NCBI GenBank assembly: GCA_958403605.1
Contig: CATXYA010000001.1
Span: 1-26,681 of the forward strand
Length of the DNA: 26,681 bases
DNA from: an uncultured Oscillospiraceae bacterium
GTDB taxonomy: Bacteria > Bacillota > Clostridia > Oscillospirales > Ruminococcaceae
Direction of reading: 5' to 3'
The notes beneath the pieces were generated by a model. It was given only the letters and a program-made list of their open reading frames with translations. It ran no database searches and had not been told where the DNA came from. Below are positions 1-7,403 of the stretch, piece after piece (positions within the stretch are counted from its first letter, which is position 1; each line of letters starts with the position of its first letter). Both the position numbers and the translations under genes were made by a program.

Positions 1-61
1 TCAGCATGTTTTTCGCCATGGGCTTGCCCATGATCCCCAGTCCGATCAATCCGATTTTCAT
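1..61 (-). CDS. Beta-hydroxyacid dehydrogenase, N-terminus only (GarR/GlxR-like)
   Basis: Only the first 20 codons lie in the window and the gene runs off the left edge. They read MKIGLIGLGIMGKPMAKNML, the opening beta-alpha unit of the NAD(P)-binding Rossmann fold with the GxGxMGxPMAxNL signature of the 3-hydroxyisobutyrate dehydrogenase family. This family includes tartronate semialdehyde reductase (2-hydroxy-3-oxopropionate reductase), which makes D-glycerate. The start is supported by an AGAAGGA site about 9 nt upstream. It lies 55 nt downstream of the acetate-kinase-family gene on the same strand, so it is probably the last visible gene of that operon. The glycerate kinase elsewhere in the window makes the tartronate semialdehyde role attractive, but the substrate cannot be fixed from 20 residues. 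3-Hydroxyisobutyrate or another beta-hydroxyacid is equally possible. Confidence 0.85.
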   Translation of the reverse strand, partial: MKIGLIGLGIMGKPMAKNML

Positions 62-116
62 CCTTTAAGATCCTTCTTTCCGTTTATAAAGTGTTTTCGT
101 CTTCTGGTTTTCGCGG

Positions 117-1298
117 TCACGCCAGTTCAAAGGTACGCCGCGCAATGCCCAGTTCCTCGTTGGCCGGGATGACCCGCACGCACACCCTGGAATCGGGGGC
201 GGAGATCACCGCCGCGCCGCCGCAGCTTTTGTTGGCCTGGCCGTCCAGTTTTACGCCCAGCGGCGCCAGTTTTTCGCACACCATCGCGCGGATGCGGTCA
301 GAGTGCTCGCCGATGCCCGCCGTAAACACCAGGTAGTCCAGGCGGTCCAGATCCAGGTAAAACGCGCCGATGTAGTGCACGATGCCGTTGACAAAAACAT
401 CCACCGCCAGCTTGGCGCGCGCATTGCCGGCATCGGCCGCTTGTTGCACATAGCGCAGATCACTGCTGACGCCCGAGATGCCCAGCAAGCCGCCCTTTTT
501 CTGGCAGCCCGCCAGGATCTCCTCCTCCGGCAGCCCTTGCTGTTTCAGGAAGCAGACCATGGTGGGGTCCATATCGCCGACGCGGTTGGCGTGGATGAGG
601 CCGGTTTCCAGGCTCATGCCGAAGCTGGTGTCCACGCTTTTGCCGTTGAGGATGGCGCAGATGGAGGAACTGCCGCCCAGGTGGCAGGAGATGGCGCCGT
701 ACTCCTTCTTTTCGGCGTTCAGCACATCGGCAATGTAGCCGTGCGAGGCGCCGTGATAGCCCAGCCGCTGCACGCCGTAGTTTTCGTACCACTCGTAAGG
801 CACGCCATAGAGCTTGCGCGCGAGGGGGAGCTCCCGGTGGAAGGCCGTTTCAAAGACGCCCACATGCATTGCATCCGGCAGCACGGCCTGCACGGTTTCG
901 ATGGCTTTCAGGTAGGCGCTGTTGTGTACCGGGGCCAGCGCGAGGAAATCGCGCATGCCCTGCATCACGCTTTCGTCGATTTTATGTACGCCGTAGTGCC
1001 CCTTGGAGAGGACTGATTTATAGCCCACGCGCTCGATTTCAGCAAGGTCCGAGAGCACCGCGCCCTCGCCTTTTGTCAGGCAGGCGAGAAATTTTTCGAT
1101 GCCCACCTGATAATCGGGGATATTCTGCCCGCTCAGCTCTATCTGCCAGCCCGTGCCGCAGTTGCAGTAACCGAAAACAGCATCCTCCGCAGAGCCGACG
1201 CGCTCCACCTTTCCCGTGGCCAGGACCTCACAGGCCGGCATCTCATACAGCTTGAATTTCAGCGAGGTGCTGCCTGCGTTGCAAACCAATACTTTCAT
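117..1298 (-). CDS. Divergent acetate-kinase-family (acetokinase) acyl kinase
   Basis: 393 aa, close to the usual 400 for AckA. The family interconverts acyl phosphate plus ADP with acid plus ATP. Visible landmarks are the N-terminal NAGSTSLKFKLYEMP block (Asn7), Arg90, LAPVHN (His125), the FETAFH block, LGYHGASH (His182), DTSFG, NRVGDMDP (Arg239), FTAGIGEHSDRIR and NEELGIAR near the C-terminus. Two positions depart from textbook AckA: the HLGNG phosphate loop reads HLGGS (Gly209 for Asn), and the catalytic Asp of FDTAFH is Glu150. The usual RVVHGGE segment is also replaced by RVGYKSV. The start at 1298 is chosen because the alignment begins at MKVLV and an AAGGAG site precedes it; in-frame sequence further upstream overlaps the FdrA C-terminal gene. 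It lies 10 nt after that gene, where E. coli-type fdrA clusters carry carbamate kinase. Fold and phosphotransfer chemistry are fairly sure; acetate as substrate is doubtful. Confidence 0.9.
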   Translation of the reverse strand: MKVLVCNAGSTSLKFKLYEMPACEVLATGKVERVGSAEDAVFGYCNCGTGWQIELSGQNIPDYQVGIEKFLACLTKGEGAVLSDLAEIERVGYKSVLSKGHYGVHKIDESVMQGMRDFLALAPVHNSAYLKAIETVQAVLPDAMHVGVFETAFHRELPLARKLYGVPYEWYENYGVQRLGYHGASHGYIADVLNAEKKEYGAISCHLGGSSSICAILNGKSVDTSFGMSLETGLIHANRVGDMDPTMVCFLKQQGLPEEEILAGCQKKGGLLGISGVSSDLRYVQQAADAGNARAKLAVDVFVNGIVHYIGAFYLDLDRLDYLVFTAGIGEHSDRIRAMVCEKLAPLGVKLDGQANKSCGGAAVISAPDSRVCVRVIPANEELGIARRTFELA

Positions 1299-1308
1299 TT
1301 TGCTCTCC

Positions 1309-1500
1309 TTAATCCAATCCGCCGAGCAGATCAAGAATTTCCTGCATTTCCTTATCGCCGCCCGCCGCAGGCTTCCACTCCACCTGGACCGCGCGGTAGC
1401 CCTGCTTTTCCAGCGCTGTGGCAAACAGCCTGGGGCCGACATTCACCGTCACCAGCTCAGAGCGGAACAGGTCCAAAATTTTATCACAGTCCATGCGCAT
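1309..1500 (-). CDS. FdrA C-terminal domain encoded as a separate small protein
   Basis: 63 aa from the first ATG at 1500; a second ATG at 1494 would give 61 aa. The segment VTVNVGPRLFATAL followed by VQVEWKPAAGGDKEM resembles, from memory, the very C-terminus of E. coli FdrA, where the order is similar (VAVINIGLRSFALEL, then YQWSPVAGGNKKL). The upstream FdrA protein lacks this part, so the two together make one full FdrA. The start codon lies inside the last codons of fdrA (17 nt overlap, different frame), which implies translational coupling and equal expression. The site AGGGAG serves as ribosome-binding site. Proteins of this kind are often annotated 'fdrA domain protein'. The role is presumably structural or substrate-binding within the FdrA/DUF1116 complex. 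Confidence 0.8.
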   Translation of the reverse strand: MRMDCDKILDLFRSELVTVNVGPRLFATALEKQGYRAVQVEWKPAAGGDKEMQEILDLLGGLD

Positions 1501-3040
1501 CCATCTCCCTTTTCTGGCGAATGATCTCACCGGCCAGCACCGCGGCGCGATAGTTTGACTGGCAGACGATCACGCCGGCATCTTCCAGCTGGCGCTTCTG
1601 CAGGGCCATATCCTGCAGATCGGCTGTGGTGCCCAGCACCGAGGCGATCAAGATGAGGTGCCGGCCCTCGGCCTCCGCCATCTGCTGTGCCATTTTTATA
1701 TCCTCCAGCACGCAGCCGGTGGGGTCCATGTGGCCCGGCGGGGTCAGGATAAAGTCCATCGTGATCACGGCGACCTCGGGGTCGGCGGCCTCGCGCAGGA
1801 TGGCCGGTTTGCGGATGCTGGGATCGATGGCCGGATGCGGGCGGCCAAGGGTGAACTCCTCCTCGCCGTAGTCGATGCAGGTGTTCTCCATGCTGACATA
1901 CGAATCCGCCAGCTTCCACTCCGGTTCCAGCGGGCAGTTTGAATAGATGCGGCCGATCCGCTCCACCATGGCATGGGCGGCTTCATCCATATAGGTGCCG
2001 CCGCTGTACATGCCGCGCAGATATTTCTGCCCCGGCGCCAGTTTTTTCACCTCTTTCGCGGCAAGTTGCCGCAGTTCCGCTTCGCCGGCTAGCGGGTAAT
2101 CGATGCCCACCAGGGCAAGGCATTTCAGCGCGCAGTCGTCCAGGCTGTCCGCACAGATGGCGCCCGAGGCTTCTACCGTCTCCTTGTCACAGCCCATAAA
2201 CAGGGCGACCACGGGTTTTTTGCAGGTTTTGATCCGCGCAAGCACCTTGGGCAGCACGGTTTCGCCGGGCTTGCGGGTGATCAGCGCGATATACTCGGTT
2301 TCCGGGTCGGCTTCCAGCGCGTCAATGCCCATCAGCATCATGATGCCGCCCACAGGGTCTTTACAATCGTTGCCGCCGGTGCCGAGGGTCTGGCTGACGC
2401 CGGTGCCGGCTTCGTGCAGGATGGCGGCCACGTGCTGGATGCCCGTGCCGGACGCGCCGCAGATGCCGAACGGCCCGCGGTTGTTGATGCTGGAAAGCAC
2501 CAGCGCCGCGCCGTCGATGTTGGCGACGCCGCAGTCCGGCCCCATGCAGAGCAGGCCTTTTTCGCGCGCCAGCTCCTTCATTTCTCGCTCTTGTTCCAGC
2601 GGGACATTGTTGCTGAACACCACGCAGTGCAGGCCCAGGTCCAGCGCCTTTTTCACTTCAGAAAGCGCGTATTCACCGGGTACGGCGATGGAGCAGAGGT
2701 TTGCCTCCGGGTGCTTTTTTATGGCGGCCCGGATGCTGACGAACGTTTCCTCCTCCGCGGCTTCCTCGGCCGGGACGGCATTGGCAAGCACCTCGGCCAC
2801 AGCCGCCTCAAACGCCGTCCTGGTGTCACATTCGGCCACGATGACGGCGTCACTGGCCGTGCAGGCGTTGATCTCATCGGTCAAAAGCCCTGCGGCGGAG
2901 AGCTCTTCCTTAAAGGCGTCGGTCGCCATGCCCACATAGCCGGTCGTCACGCCGTCGCGGTCATTCAGGACGGTTGCGGCAAACAGCGTCTCGAGGGAAT
3001 CCATGTAGCGGCCTTTTTCGGTTTTTGCAAAAACGCTCAT
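1484..3040 (-). CDS. fdrA: FdrA (AllF-like) acyltransferase / CoA-ligase-fold subunit, main body
   Basis: 518 aa. FdrA belongs to the succinyl-CoA synthetase-like superfamily and in E. coli is one subunit of oxamate carbamoyltransferase. Recognisable blocks in order are SIAVPGEYALSEVKKALD, VVFSNNVPLEQE, AREKGLLCMGPDCG, a CoA-ligase-type GICGASGTGIQ loop, LGTGGNDCKDPVGG, KPVVALFMG, the GMYSGGTYMDEA block, LGRPHPAIDPSIR, and VIVCQSNYRAAVLAGEI near the end. The acyl-CoA-synthetase-like phospho-His position is occupied by the GRPHPAIDP motif. The start at 3040 forms an ATGA junction with the DUF1116 stop codon and has AAAGGGG upstream; longer in-frame sequence has no family similarity. The C-terminal ~50 residues found in E. 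coli FdrA are missing here and encoded by the next, overlapping gene. Family assignment is secure; the acyl group transferred is unknown. Confidence 0.93.
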   Translation of the reverse strand: MSVFAKTEKGRYMDSLETLFAATVLNDRDGVTTGYVGMATDAFKEELSAAGLLTDEINACTASDAVIVAECDTRTAFEAAVAEVLANAVPAEEAAEEETFVSIRAAIKKHPEANLCSIAVPGEYALSEVKKALDLGLHCVVFSNNVPLEQEREMKELAREKGLLCMGPDCGVANIDGAALVLSSINNRGPFGICGASGTGIQHVAAILHEAGTGVSQTLGTGGNDCKDPVGGIMMLMGIDALEADPETEYIALITRKPGETVLPKVLARIKTCKKPVVALFMGCDKETVEASGAICADSLDDCALKCLALVGIDYPLAGEAELRQLAAKEVKKLAPGQKYLRGMYSGGTYMDEAAHAMVERIGRIYSNCPLEPEWKLADSYVSMENTCIDYGEEEFTLGRPHPAIDPSIRKPAILREAADPEVAVITMDFILTPPGHMDPTGCVLEDIKMAQQMAEAEGRHLILIASVLGTTADLQDMALQKRQLEDAGVIVCQSNYRAAVLAGEIIRQKREMDAHGL

Positions 3041-4317
3041 CGTTTCATCCCCTTTCCCTGTGCCGCTTCCATCGCGCGCGCCTGAGCGGCGATGCCGCGC
3101 AGCGCCGCTTTGAAGCACGCGAGCGGAAGCTCGGCGGCTCCGGCGCCGCCTTGCCCGCCCGCACGCAGCGCGGACCCGCCGTGGCTGACGGGCAGGATGT
3201 TGTAGCCCACCACCTTGCGGGCGTCCACGCCCACCGGGAAGCCCGCAAAATCCTCCCATGGCACCGGGGCAAATGTGTGCTCGCCCAGCGAAACGGCGCG
3301 GGCCTTTTCGGTGCGGCGTTTTGCCTCGGCGTAATTGGAGCCGGTCAGGCGCATATACGCCGGGCCGGCAATGGCCGACATGCCGCCCAGGCCGTAGACC
3401 TCGGTCACGCAGCTGTCACCGAGATAGCCGACCAGATTCTCTTCTTTATACGAGGGCTTGAGAAAGGTGCCCTTGATCTTGGGGGCGGCGGTGGTGTACC
3501 AGCGGTTGCCGGTGCCCGCCACCTGAATGCCGAACTCGACGCCGTTGCCGCCCATGCCCACCATGACGGTGGAAAGCGGGACGTCTTTGCATCTTTGGGT
3601 GATGCTCTCCACCCCCGCCATCATCACATGCAGGAAGAAGCGGTCGTTGGCGGCAATTTCCTGGATGATGCGGTTTTTCTGCGGATGTTCCAGCGCCAGC
3701 AGCCAGGGGATCAGCTGAAGGGCAAGGCACATCGAGGCCGCCGGCTGGCGGTTGTGGTTTTCATCGCCCATGCCCGCCGTTTTGGAGAGAATAGTGATGA
3801 GGTCGATCCCGCCTGCCTTGCGCACCGCTTCGCCGAGGGCCGGGCCGTAATCGCTGTCGAACCAGCGCAAGTCGCGCTCTACCTCTTCATCGTACAGGCC
3901 CCAGCGCAGGCACTTGGGGTTTGCGCCGGGATGGATGGGCGCGTAGCCGCGGCCGCCGTAGGTTTTGTCCTCCACCACGATGACCGGCATACTGGCCGAG
4001 GTGACCATACAGGCCGCGTTGCCTGTGTTAAGGTCCTGCGAGGCGCGCACGACGATCTCGCCGCGCTCCACCATGGCCCACGCTTGCTCCCGGCTTTTGG
4101 CCAGGCCCTCGTGCATCACGGCGCCGCAAATGGACGTGCGGATGGGCGGTGTGATGCGCGCCGTTTCAATAGGCGGGCCGGGTACCAGAACGGTGTTCGG
4201 CGTCATGCCGGGGATCACCTTGCCCGCGGGCTGCACATCCACCCACACGGGGCGGCCCTTCGTCAGGATCTCAACGACCTTGCCGTTCGCGGCGTTTACC
4301 TGCTGTTCAATCGTCAT
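3037..4317 (-). CDS. DUF1116 protein (YlbE/AllG-like), partner subunit of FdrA
   Basis: 426 aa, matching the ~420 aa DUF1116 family. Family blocks seen are GRPVWVDVQPAG, LVPGPPIE, GAVMHEGLAKS, VTSASMPVIVVED, GIDLITILSKTAGMGDENHNRQPA, VGMGGNGVEFGIQVAGTGNRW, GDSCVTEVYGLGGMSAIAGPA and a C-terminal ELPLACFKAALRGI. E. coli YlbE (AllG) has the same order of blocks and acts with FdrA (AllF) and YlbF (AllH) in carbamoyl transfer to or from oxamate. The ATG at 4317 is preferred over an in-frame ATG at 4347, because AGGA lies ~11 nt upstream and the family starts near QQVNAANGKVVE; it overlaps the hydrolase stop by 11 nt. Its own stop shares an ATGA with fdrA, so the two are almost certainly made as a stoichiometric pair. 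No DUF2877 (YlbF) gene is present in the window. Confidence 0.93.
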   Translation of the reverse strand: MTIEQQVNAANGKVVEILTKGRPVWVDVQPAGKVIPGMTPNTVLVPGPPIETARITPPIRTSICGAVMHEGLAKSREQAWAMVERGEIVVRASQDLNTGNAACMVTSASMPVIVVEDKTYGGRGYAPIHPGANPKCLRWGLYDEEVERDLRWFDSDYGPALGEAVRKAGGIDLITILSKTAGMGDENHNRQPAASMCLALQLIPWLLALEHPQKNRIIQEIAANDRFFLHVMMAGVESITQRCKDVPLSTVMVGMGGNGVEFGIQVAGTGNRWYTTAAPKIKGTFLKPSYKEENLVGYLGDSCVTEVYGLGGMSAIAGPAYMRLTGSNYAEAKRRTEKARAVSLGEHTFAPVPWEDFAGFPVGVDARKVVGYNILPVSHGGSALRAGGQGGAGAAELPLACFKAALRGIAAQARAMEAAQGKGMKR

Positions 4318-5287
4318 GAAGCTTTGATTCCTTTCCTGTTCTGTCATTGTTGTTCAAAAACCGCGTCATGGCGGCGATGCGCTGGCGCACGGCCTGCTGC
4401 ACCATAGGGTTTTTGACATCCGCGTCAAACCCGTGATACGAACCCGCGATCGGATTCAGCTCGACCTCGTTGCCCGCCTGCCGCAGCCTTGCGGCATAGG
4501 CGGCCGCCTCATCGTGCAGGATGTCGATCTCCTGCGGCTCGATATACGCGGGAGGCAGGCCGCCGGGCACCTGTGCACGCAGCGGCACCAGATACTCCTC
4601 CAGGCCGTCCGGGCCGTTTTTGAGGTAATCACGCCACATGGCAAGGTTTGCGCGCAGCGGCCAGGCCGCCTCGCTGTATTTGCGCACGGAGGGGTATTGG
4701 CCGCACCGGTCATCCAGTGCCGGGTAGATCAGCAGCTGGCCGCGCGGCACCGGGCCGCCTTGCGCCCGCTGCCAAAGGGCGAGCCCCGCGGCCAGAGTGC
4801 CGCCGGCGCTTTCGCCGTACAGCAAAAGCCCTGCGGGATCCACCTTTTCCGGCGCCGCGTGGCCGCACAGCCACTGCCAGGCCGAAAGGCAATCGCGGAA
4901 GGGGTACGGGTTTGCATGCTCCGGCAAAAAGCGGTATTCGGGCAGGTACACCCGCAGCTGCCGCTCCTGCGCATACTGCGCCGCCAGCTGCAGCATCATG
5001 GGCTGCAGCGGCAGGAAAAATCCGCCGCCGTGGCAGTACAGCATCCCGGGCAGCGGCGCCGGAGCATCCGCCGGTTCCAGCACAAAGCACTCCATCTGCG
5101 CGCCGTCCCAGACGGGGATCTCTGTGCGCCTGAAACGCACGCCGGGCGGCGGCGTAAAGCCGCGCACCTGCGCCCGCAGGTTTTTCACCAGTACCCGGAC
5201 GGCGGGGGCCAGCCTCGGGTCCGAGAAGTCCGGCAGAGCCAGACGCGCCGGCGCTTTCAGATCAGTGCGGTACGGGTAGCGTGCCAT
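4307..5287 (-). CDS. HSL-family alpha/beta hydrolase (esterase/lipase-like)
   Basis: 326 aa cytoplasmic-looking protein without signal peptide. The hormone-sensitive-lipase-type oxyanion motif HGGG is at residues 86-89, the nucleophile elbow GESAG at 158-162 (Ser160), the likely acid Asp255 in PQEIDILHDEA, and the catalytic His285 in SYHGFD. All three triad residues are present, so it should be active as a carboxylesterase or deacylase on a small ester or acylated sugar. The start overlaps the 3' end of the glycoside hydrolase gene by 26 nt and has AAGGA in good position, so the pair is translationally coupled. The coupling suggests that it removes an acyl or ester decoration from the same glycoside, or opens a lactone. 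Substrate is not predictable from sequence alone. Confidence 0.92.
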   Translation of the reverse strand: MARYPYRTDLKAPARLALPDFSDPRLAPAVRVLVKNLRAQVRGFTPPPGVRFRRTEIPVWDGAQMECFVLEPADAPAPLPGMLYCHGGGFFLPLQPMMLQLAAQYAQERQLRVYLPEYRFLPEHANPYPFRDCLSAWQWLCGHAAPEKVDPAGLLLYGESAGGTLAAGLALWQRAQGGPVPRGQLLIYPALDDRCGQYPSVRKYSEAAWPLRANLAMWRDYLKNGPDGLEEYLVPLRAQVPGGLPPAYIEPQEIDILHDEAAAYAARLRQAGNEVELNPIAGSYHGFDADVKNPMVQQAVRQRIAAMTRFLNNNDRTGKESKLHDD

Positions 5288-7271
5288 TTGCTGATCCTTC
5301 CTCCAGCACGATCATTTCAAAATCGTTCAGCCGGTCCAGGCAGACGCTGCTGCCGTCAAGGGCCACGTGGCCGCCGTTCAGCGCCGCTGCCTTCGCAAAG
5401 CTGCCGGGGAGGGTCAGCCTGATCTCCGTCATGGGGACCGGCTTGAAGTAGCTGTTGGCGAAGTACCCGCTGGCGTTGATGAGGGACAGCACTGTTTTGC
5501 CGGGTTTCCTTGAAAGTACCAGCTCCACGCTTTCGTGCAGCTCCGGGGCAATTTCCGGGATGCTGCAGAGGCTGAACAGCACGTCCTGCATGACGTTCAG
5601 GGTGTTGGTATAGCCCTCACCCTGGTAAAAGGCGCCGATGCTCCACGGGATCAAAATACCTTTGCCCGCGCCGTGCGGATGCAGGGTAAGGCCGGGGATA
5701 TCGGTGACCTCGGTAAAGTAAGCCACTTCCGGCGGGCCGAAGGGATGCTCGGGGATCAGCTTCAGATAGGCCGCCGTGTTTTCCCCGGGAACGACCTCCT
5801 GAAACGCGGGCCCGAAGGCGATGAGCGGCGCTTTGGCGCAGCGCGGGAATTCCGGCTCCTCCACCTTGAGTACCGAGGACATGCAGCCCTTGCGCTTTGC
5901 GCCCAGTGTCACCCCCAGGCAAGCGAGCGGCTGCCGCCCAAGGCCGGCTTCTCCACTGACGATCACGGTGCCGCCGCGCTGTGCAAAGGCGTCCAGCATT
6001 GCAGCCTGCTCCGGCTTCAGCATACTGACATCCGCCAGGATCACTACTTTTTCCCGCGCCAAAAGCACTTCGCTCAGGCCGGCCAGCCTGCATTCGTCAA
6101 AGGGGATGTGGCTGGCAGTCAGCGCGCGGATCCAGCCGTAGCTTTCGGCGTCGCTGCGGCCGACCTGGTCTTTGCACACCAGCAGTACTTCCGCGCCCGA
6201 CTGCAGGCCGGAGATCACATCCGCATATTTTTTGTGGAACTGAAACACCCGTTTGGTCGGCTCAAGCCCGGATCTGTCCAGATGGCTGTCCAGGCGGCCG
6301 ATGATGTACAAACTGCAGCTGCCTGCGTTGGCGACGTTCTGCCACTGGCGCAGGGCCAGCGCCTCGGGGCAGATGGAGCACTCCCGGTAGCGGAAGCCCA
6401 TATAATCGACGACTGCGTTGTCGCTGACCATCTTCCGGCCGGCGCCCACAGTCTGGCGGCAGTTGGAGGAGGCGCTGTACACCCAGATGGGGATCTCCAT
6501 CTCGGAATGGGATTCGGTGCGCAGGAAGTCCACCTTGTCAAGCGCGATCTCGGGGTCGATGGATTTTATCACATCATTCATGGCGGCGCGCAGCTTTTTG
6601 CCGCAGCCTGCCTGAAAGCCCAGATAGCGCAGAGTGGCAGGGTCTTTCCTGTCCGGTTTCAACGGGGCGTCCATGTGGAACGCCGCTTTGAAGGCCGCCC
6701 TGCACCGCCCGCAGGTACAAAACCCGTGAATACCGCCGTGATAATCCGTGGCGATGAAACCGCTCATGTTGCAGTACACCCCGTCAAAATTATGGGTGGT
6801 CAGCAGCTCCCGCAGGATCTCCGGCACCTTTTCGGTCTGGTACACGCTGTTTTGGCAGGTCTGAACAAAGCCGTTTTGCTCAATGATCGAGCCGTCCGCT
6901 TTGCGGAAGGCCCAGTCCGGGTGCTGCTCATAGACCGCAGCGGGGATCTTGGAAAAATCGCAGCGGGCGATCACCCGGATGCCCCGTCTGTGGCAGGCGT
7001 CCAGGATCTGCTGCAGGCTTGAGCCCGTCAGGCAGCGGCTCACCGTGTGGTAGGGCAGCTTGCTTTGGTAGCTGGCCAAAATGCCGGCGGCATTCAGGTT
7101 GACCACGGTCGCGCCGAATTCCTCCAGGTCTGCGGCAAATCTTTCGGCATCCAGCTCCGCCATATCGATTTCCCTGAGGTTCGTCTGCACCATGCGCCAG
7201 GGCGTTTCGTTCCACCAATGTGCCGGGCTTTCCTTGCCGTGCCGGGCAGCGGCTTTGTTATCTTTTGGCAT
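5262..7271 (-). CDS. Putative glycoside hydrolase, GHL6-like, with GATase-like middle domain
   Basis: 669 aa. The N-terminal ~380 residues look like a TIM barrel: WWNETPW, NLREIDMAELDAERFAADLEEFG, RGIRVIARCDFSKI near 97-109, then FDGVYCNMSGF (162-172) followed by a Cys-rich GFCTCGRCRAAF (183-194). That pattern recalls the 'hypothetical glycosyl hydrolase 6' family (FNM followed by CxCxxC). A middle domain with VVILADVSMLKPEQAAMLDAFAQ and GGTVIVSGEAG resembles the class I glutamine-amidotransferase-like trimerisation domain of GH42 enzymes, and the C-terminal part looks like a beta-sandwich. There is no signal peptide, so it acts on imported substrate. Start 7271 follows GGAGG by 7 nt; more upstream in-frame ATGs lie in the divergent promoter region and lack similarity. 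It is the first gene of the minus-strand operon, divergent from the AraC gene. Linkage specificity is unknown. Confidence 0.8.
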   Translation of the reverse strand: MPKDNKAAARHGKESPAHWWNETPWRMVQTNLREIDMAELDAERFAADLEEFGATVVNLNAAGILASYQSKLPYHTVSRCLTGSSLQQILDACHRRGIRVIARCDFSKIPAAVYEQHPDWAFRKADGSIIEQNGFVQTCQNSVYQTEKVPEILRELLTTHNFDGVYCNMSGFIATDYHGGIHGFCTCGRCRAAFKAAFHMDAPLKPDRKDPATLRYLGFQAGCGKKLRAAMNDVIKSIDPEIALDKVDFLRTESHSEMEIPIWVYSASSNCRQTVGAGRKMVSDNAVVDYMGFRYRECSICPEALALRQWQNVANAGSCSLYIIGRLDSHLDRSGLEPTKRVFQFHKKYADVISGLQSGAEVLLVCKDQVGRSDAESYGWIRALTASHIPFDECRLAGLSEVLLAREKVVILADVSMLKPEQAAMLDAFAQRGGTVIVSGEAGLGRQPLACLGVTLGAKRKGCMSSVLKVEEPEFPRCAKAPLIAFGPAFQEVVPGENTAAYLKLIPEHPFGPPEVAYFTEVTDIPGLTLHPHGAGKGILIPWSIGAFYQGEGYTNTLNVMQDVLFSLCSIPEIAPELHESVELVLSRKPGKTVLSLINASGYFANSYFKPVPMTEIRLTLPGSFAKAAALNGGHVALDGSSVCLDRLNDFEMIVLEEGSANGTLPVPH

Positions 7272-7321
7272 CTCGATCCCTCCTGTAAGTTTCATTGATT
7301 GATCTCTGCTGTCTTTTTTGC

Positions 7322-7377
7322 GGCCCGCTGTCGAACCGGGCCAGGATATTGAAAACATCCGCGGCTTGTGGTATTTT
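7322..7377 (+). promoter_or_regulatory. Divergent intergenic region: araC-type gene promoter and GC-rich dyad
   Basis: TTGAAA (7349-7354), a 17-nt spacer and TATTTT (7372-7377) form a reasonable sigma-A promoter for the AraC gene, whose ATG follows 27 nt later behind AAAGGAGG. Just upstream, GGCCCG (7322-7327) and CGGGCC (7337-7342) form a small dyad that could be an operator or a short hairpin on the minus-strand transcript. No convincing promoter for the minus-strand operon could be picked by eye, although it must lie in this 132-bp gap. Confidence 0.5.
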
Positions 7378-7403
7378 GGAGACATTACCAAAGGAGGATC
7401 GTC

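Noticed and set aside
1299..1442. 48-residue N-terminal extension of the acetate-kinase-family protein
   Set aside because: The family starts at MKVLVCNAGS, AAGGAG precedes that ATG, and the extension overlaps the FdrA C-terminal gene.
3041..3259. 73-residue N-terminal extension of FdrA
   Set aside because: Arg/Gly-rich shadow of the end of the DUF1116 gene; the ATGA junction with Shine-Dalgarno marks the true start.
2974..4407. 477-codon plus-strand frame opposite the DUF1116 gene
   Set aside because: Low-complexity Ala/Arg/His translation with no family similarity; the minus-strand protein is a well-conserved family.
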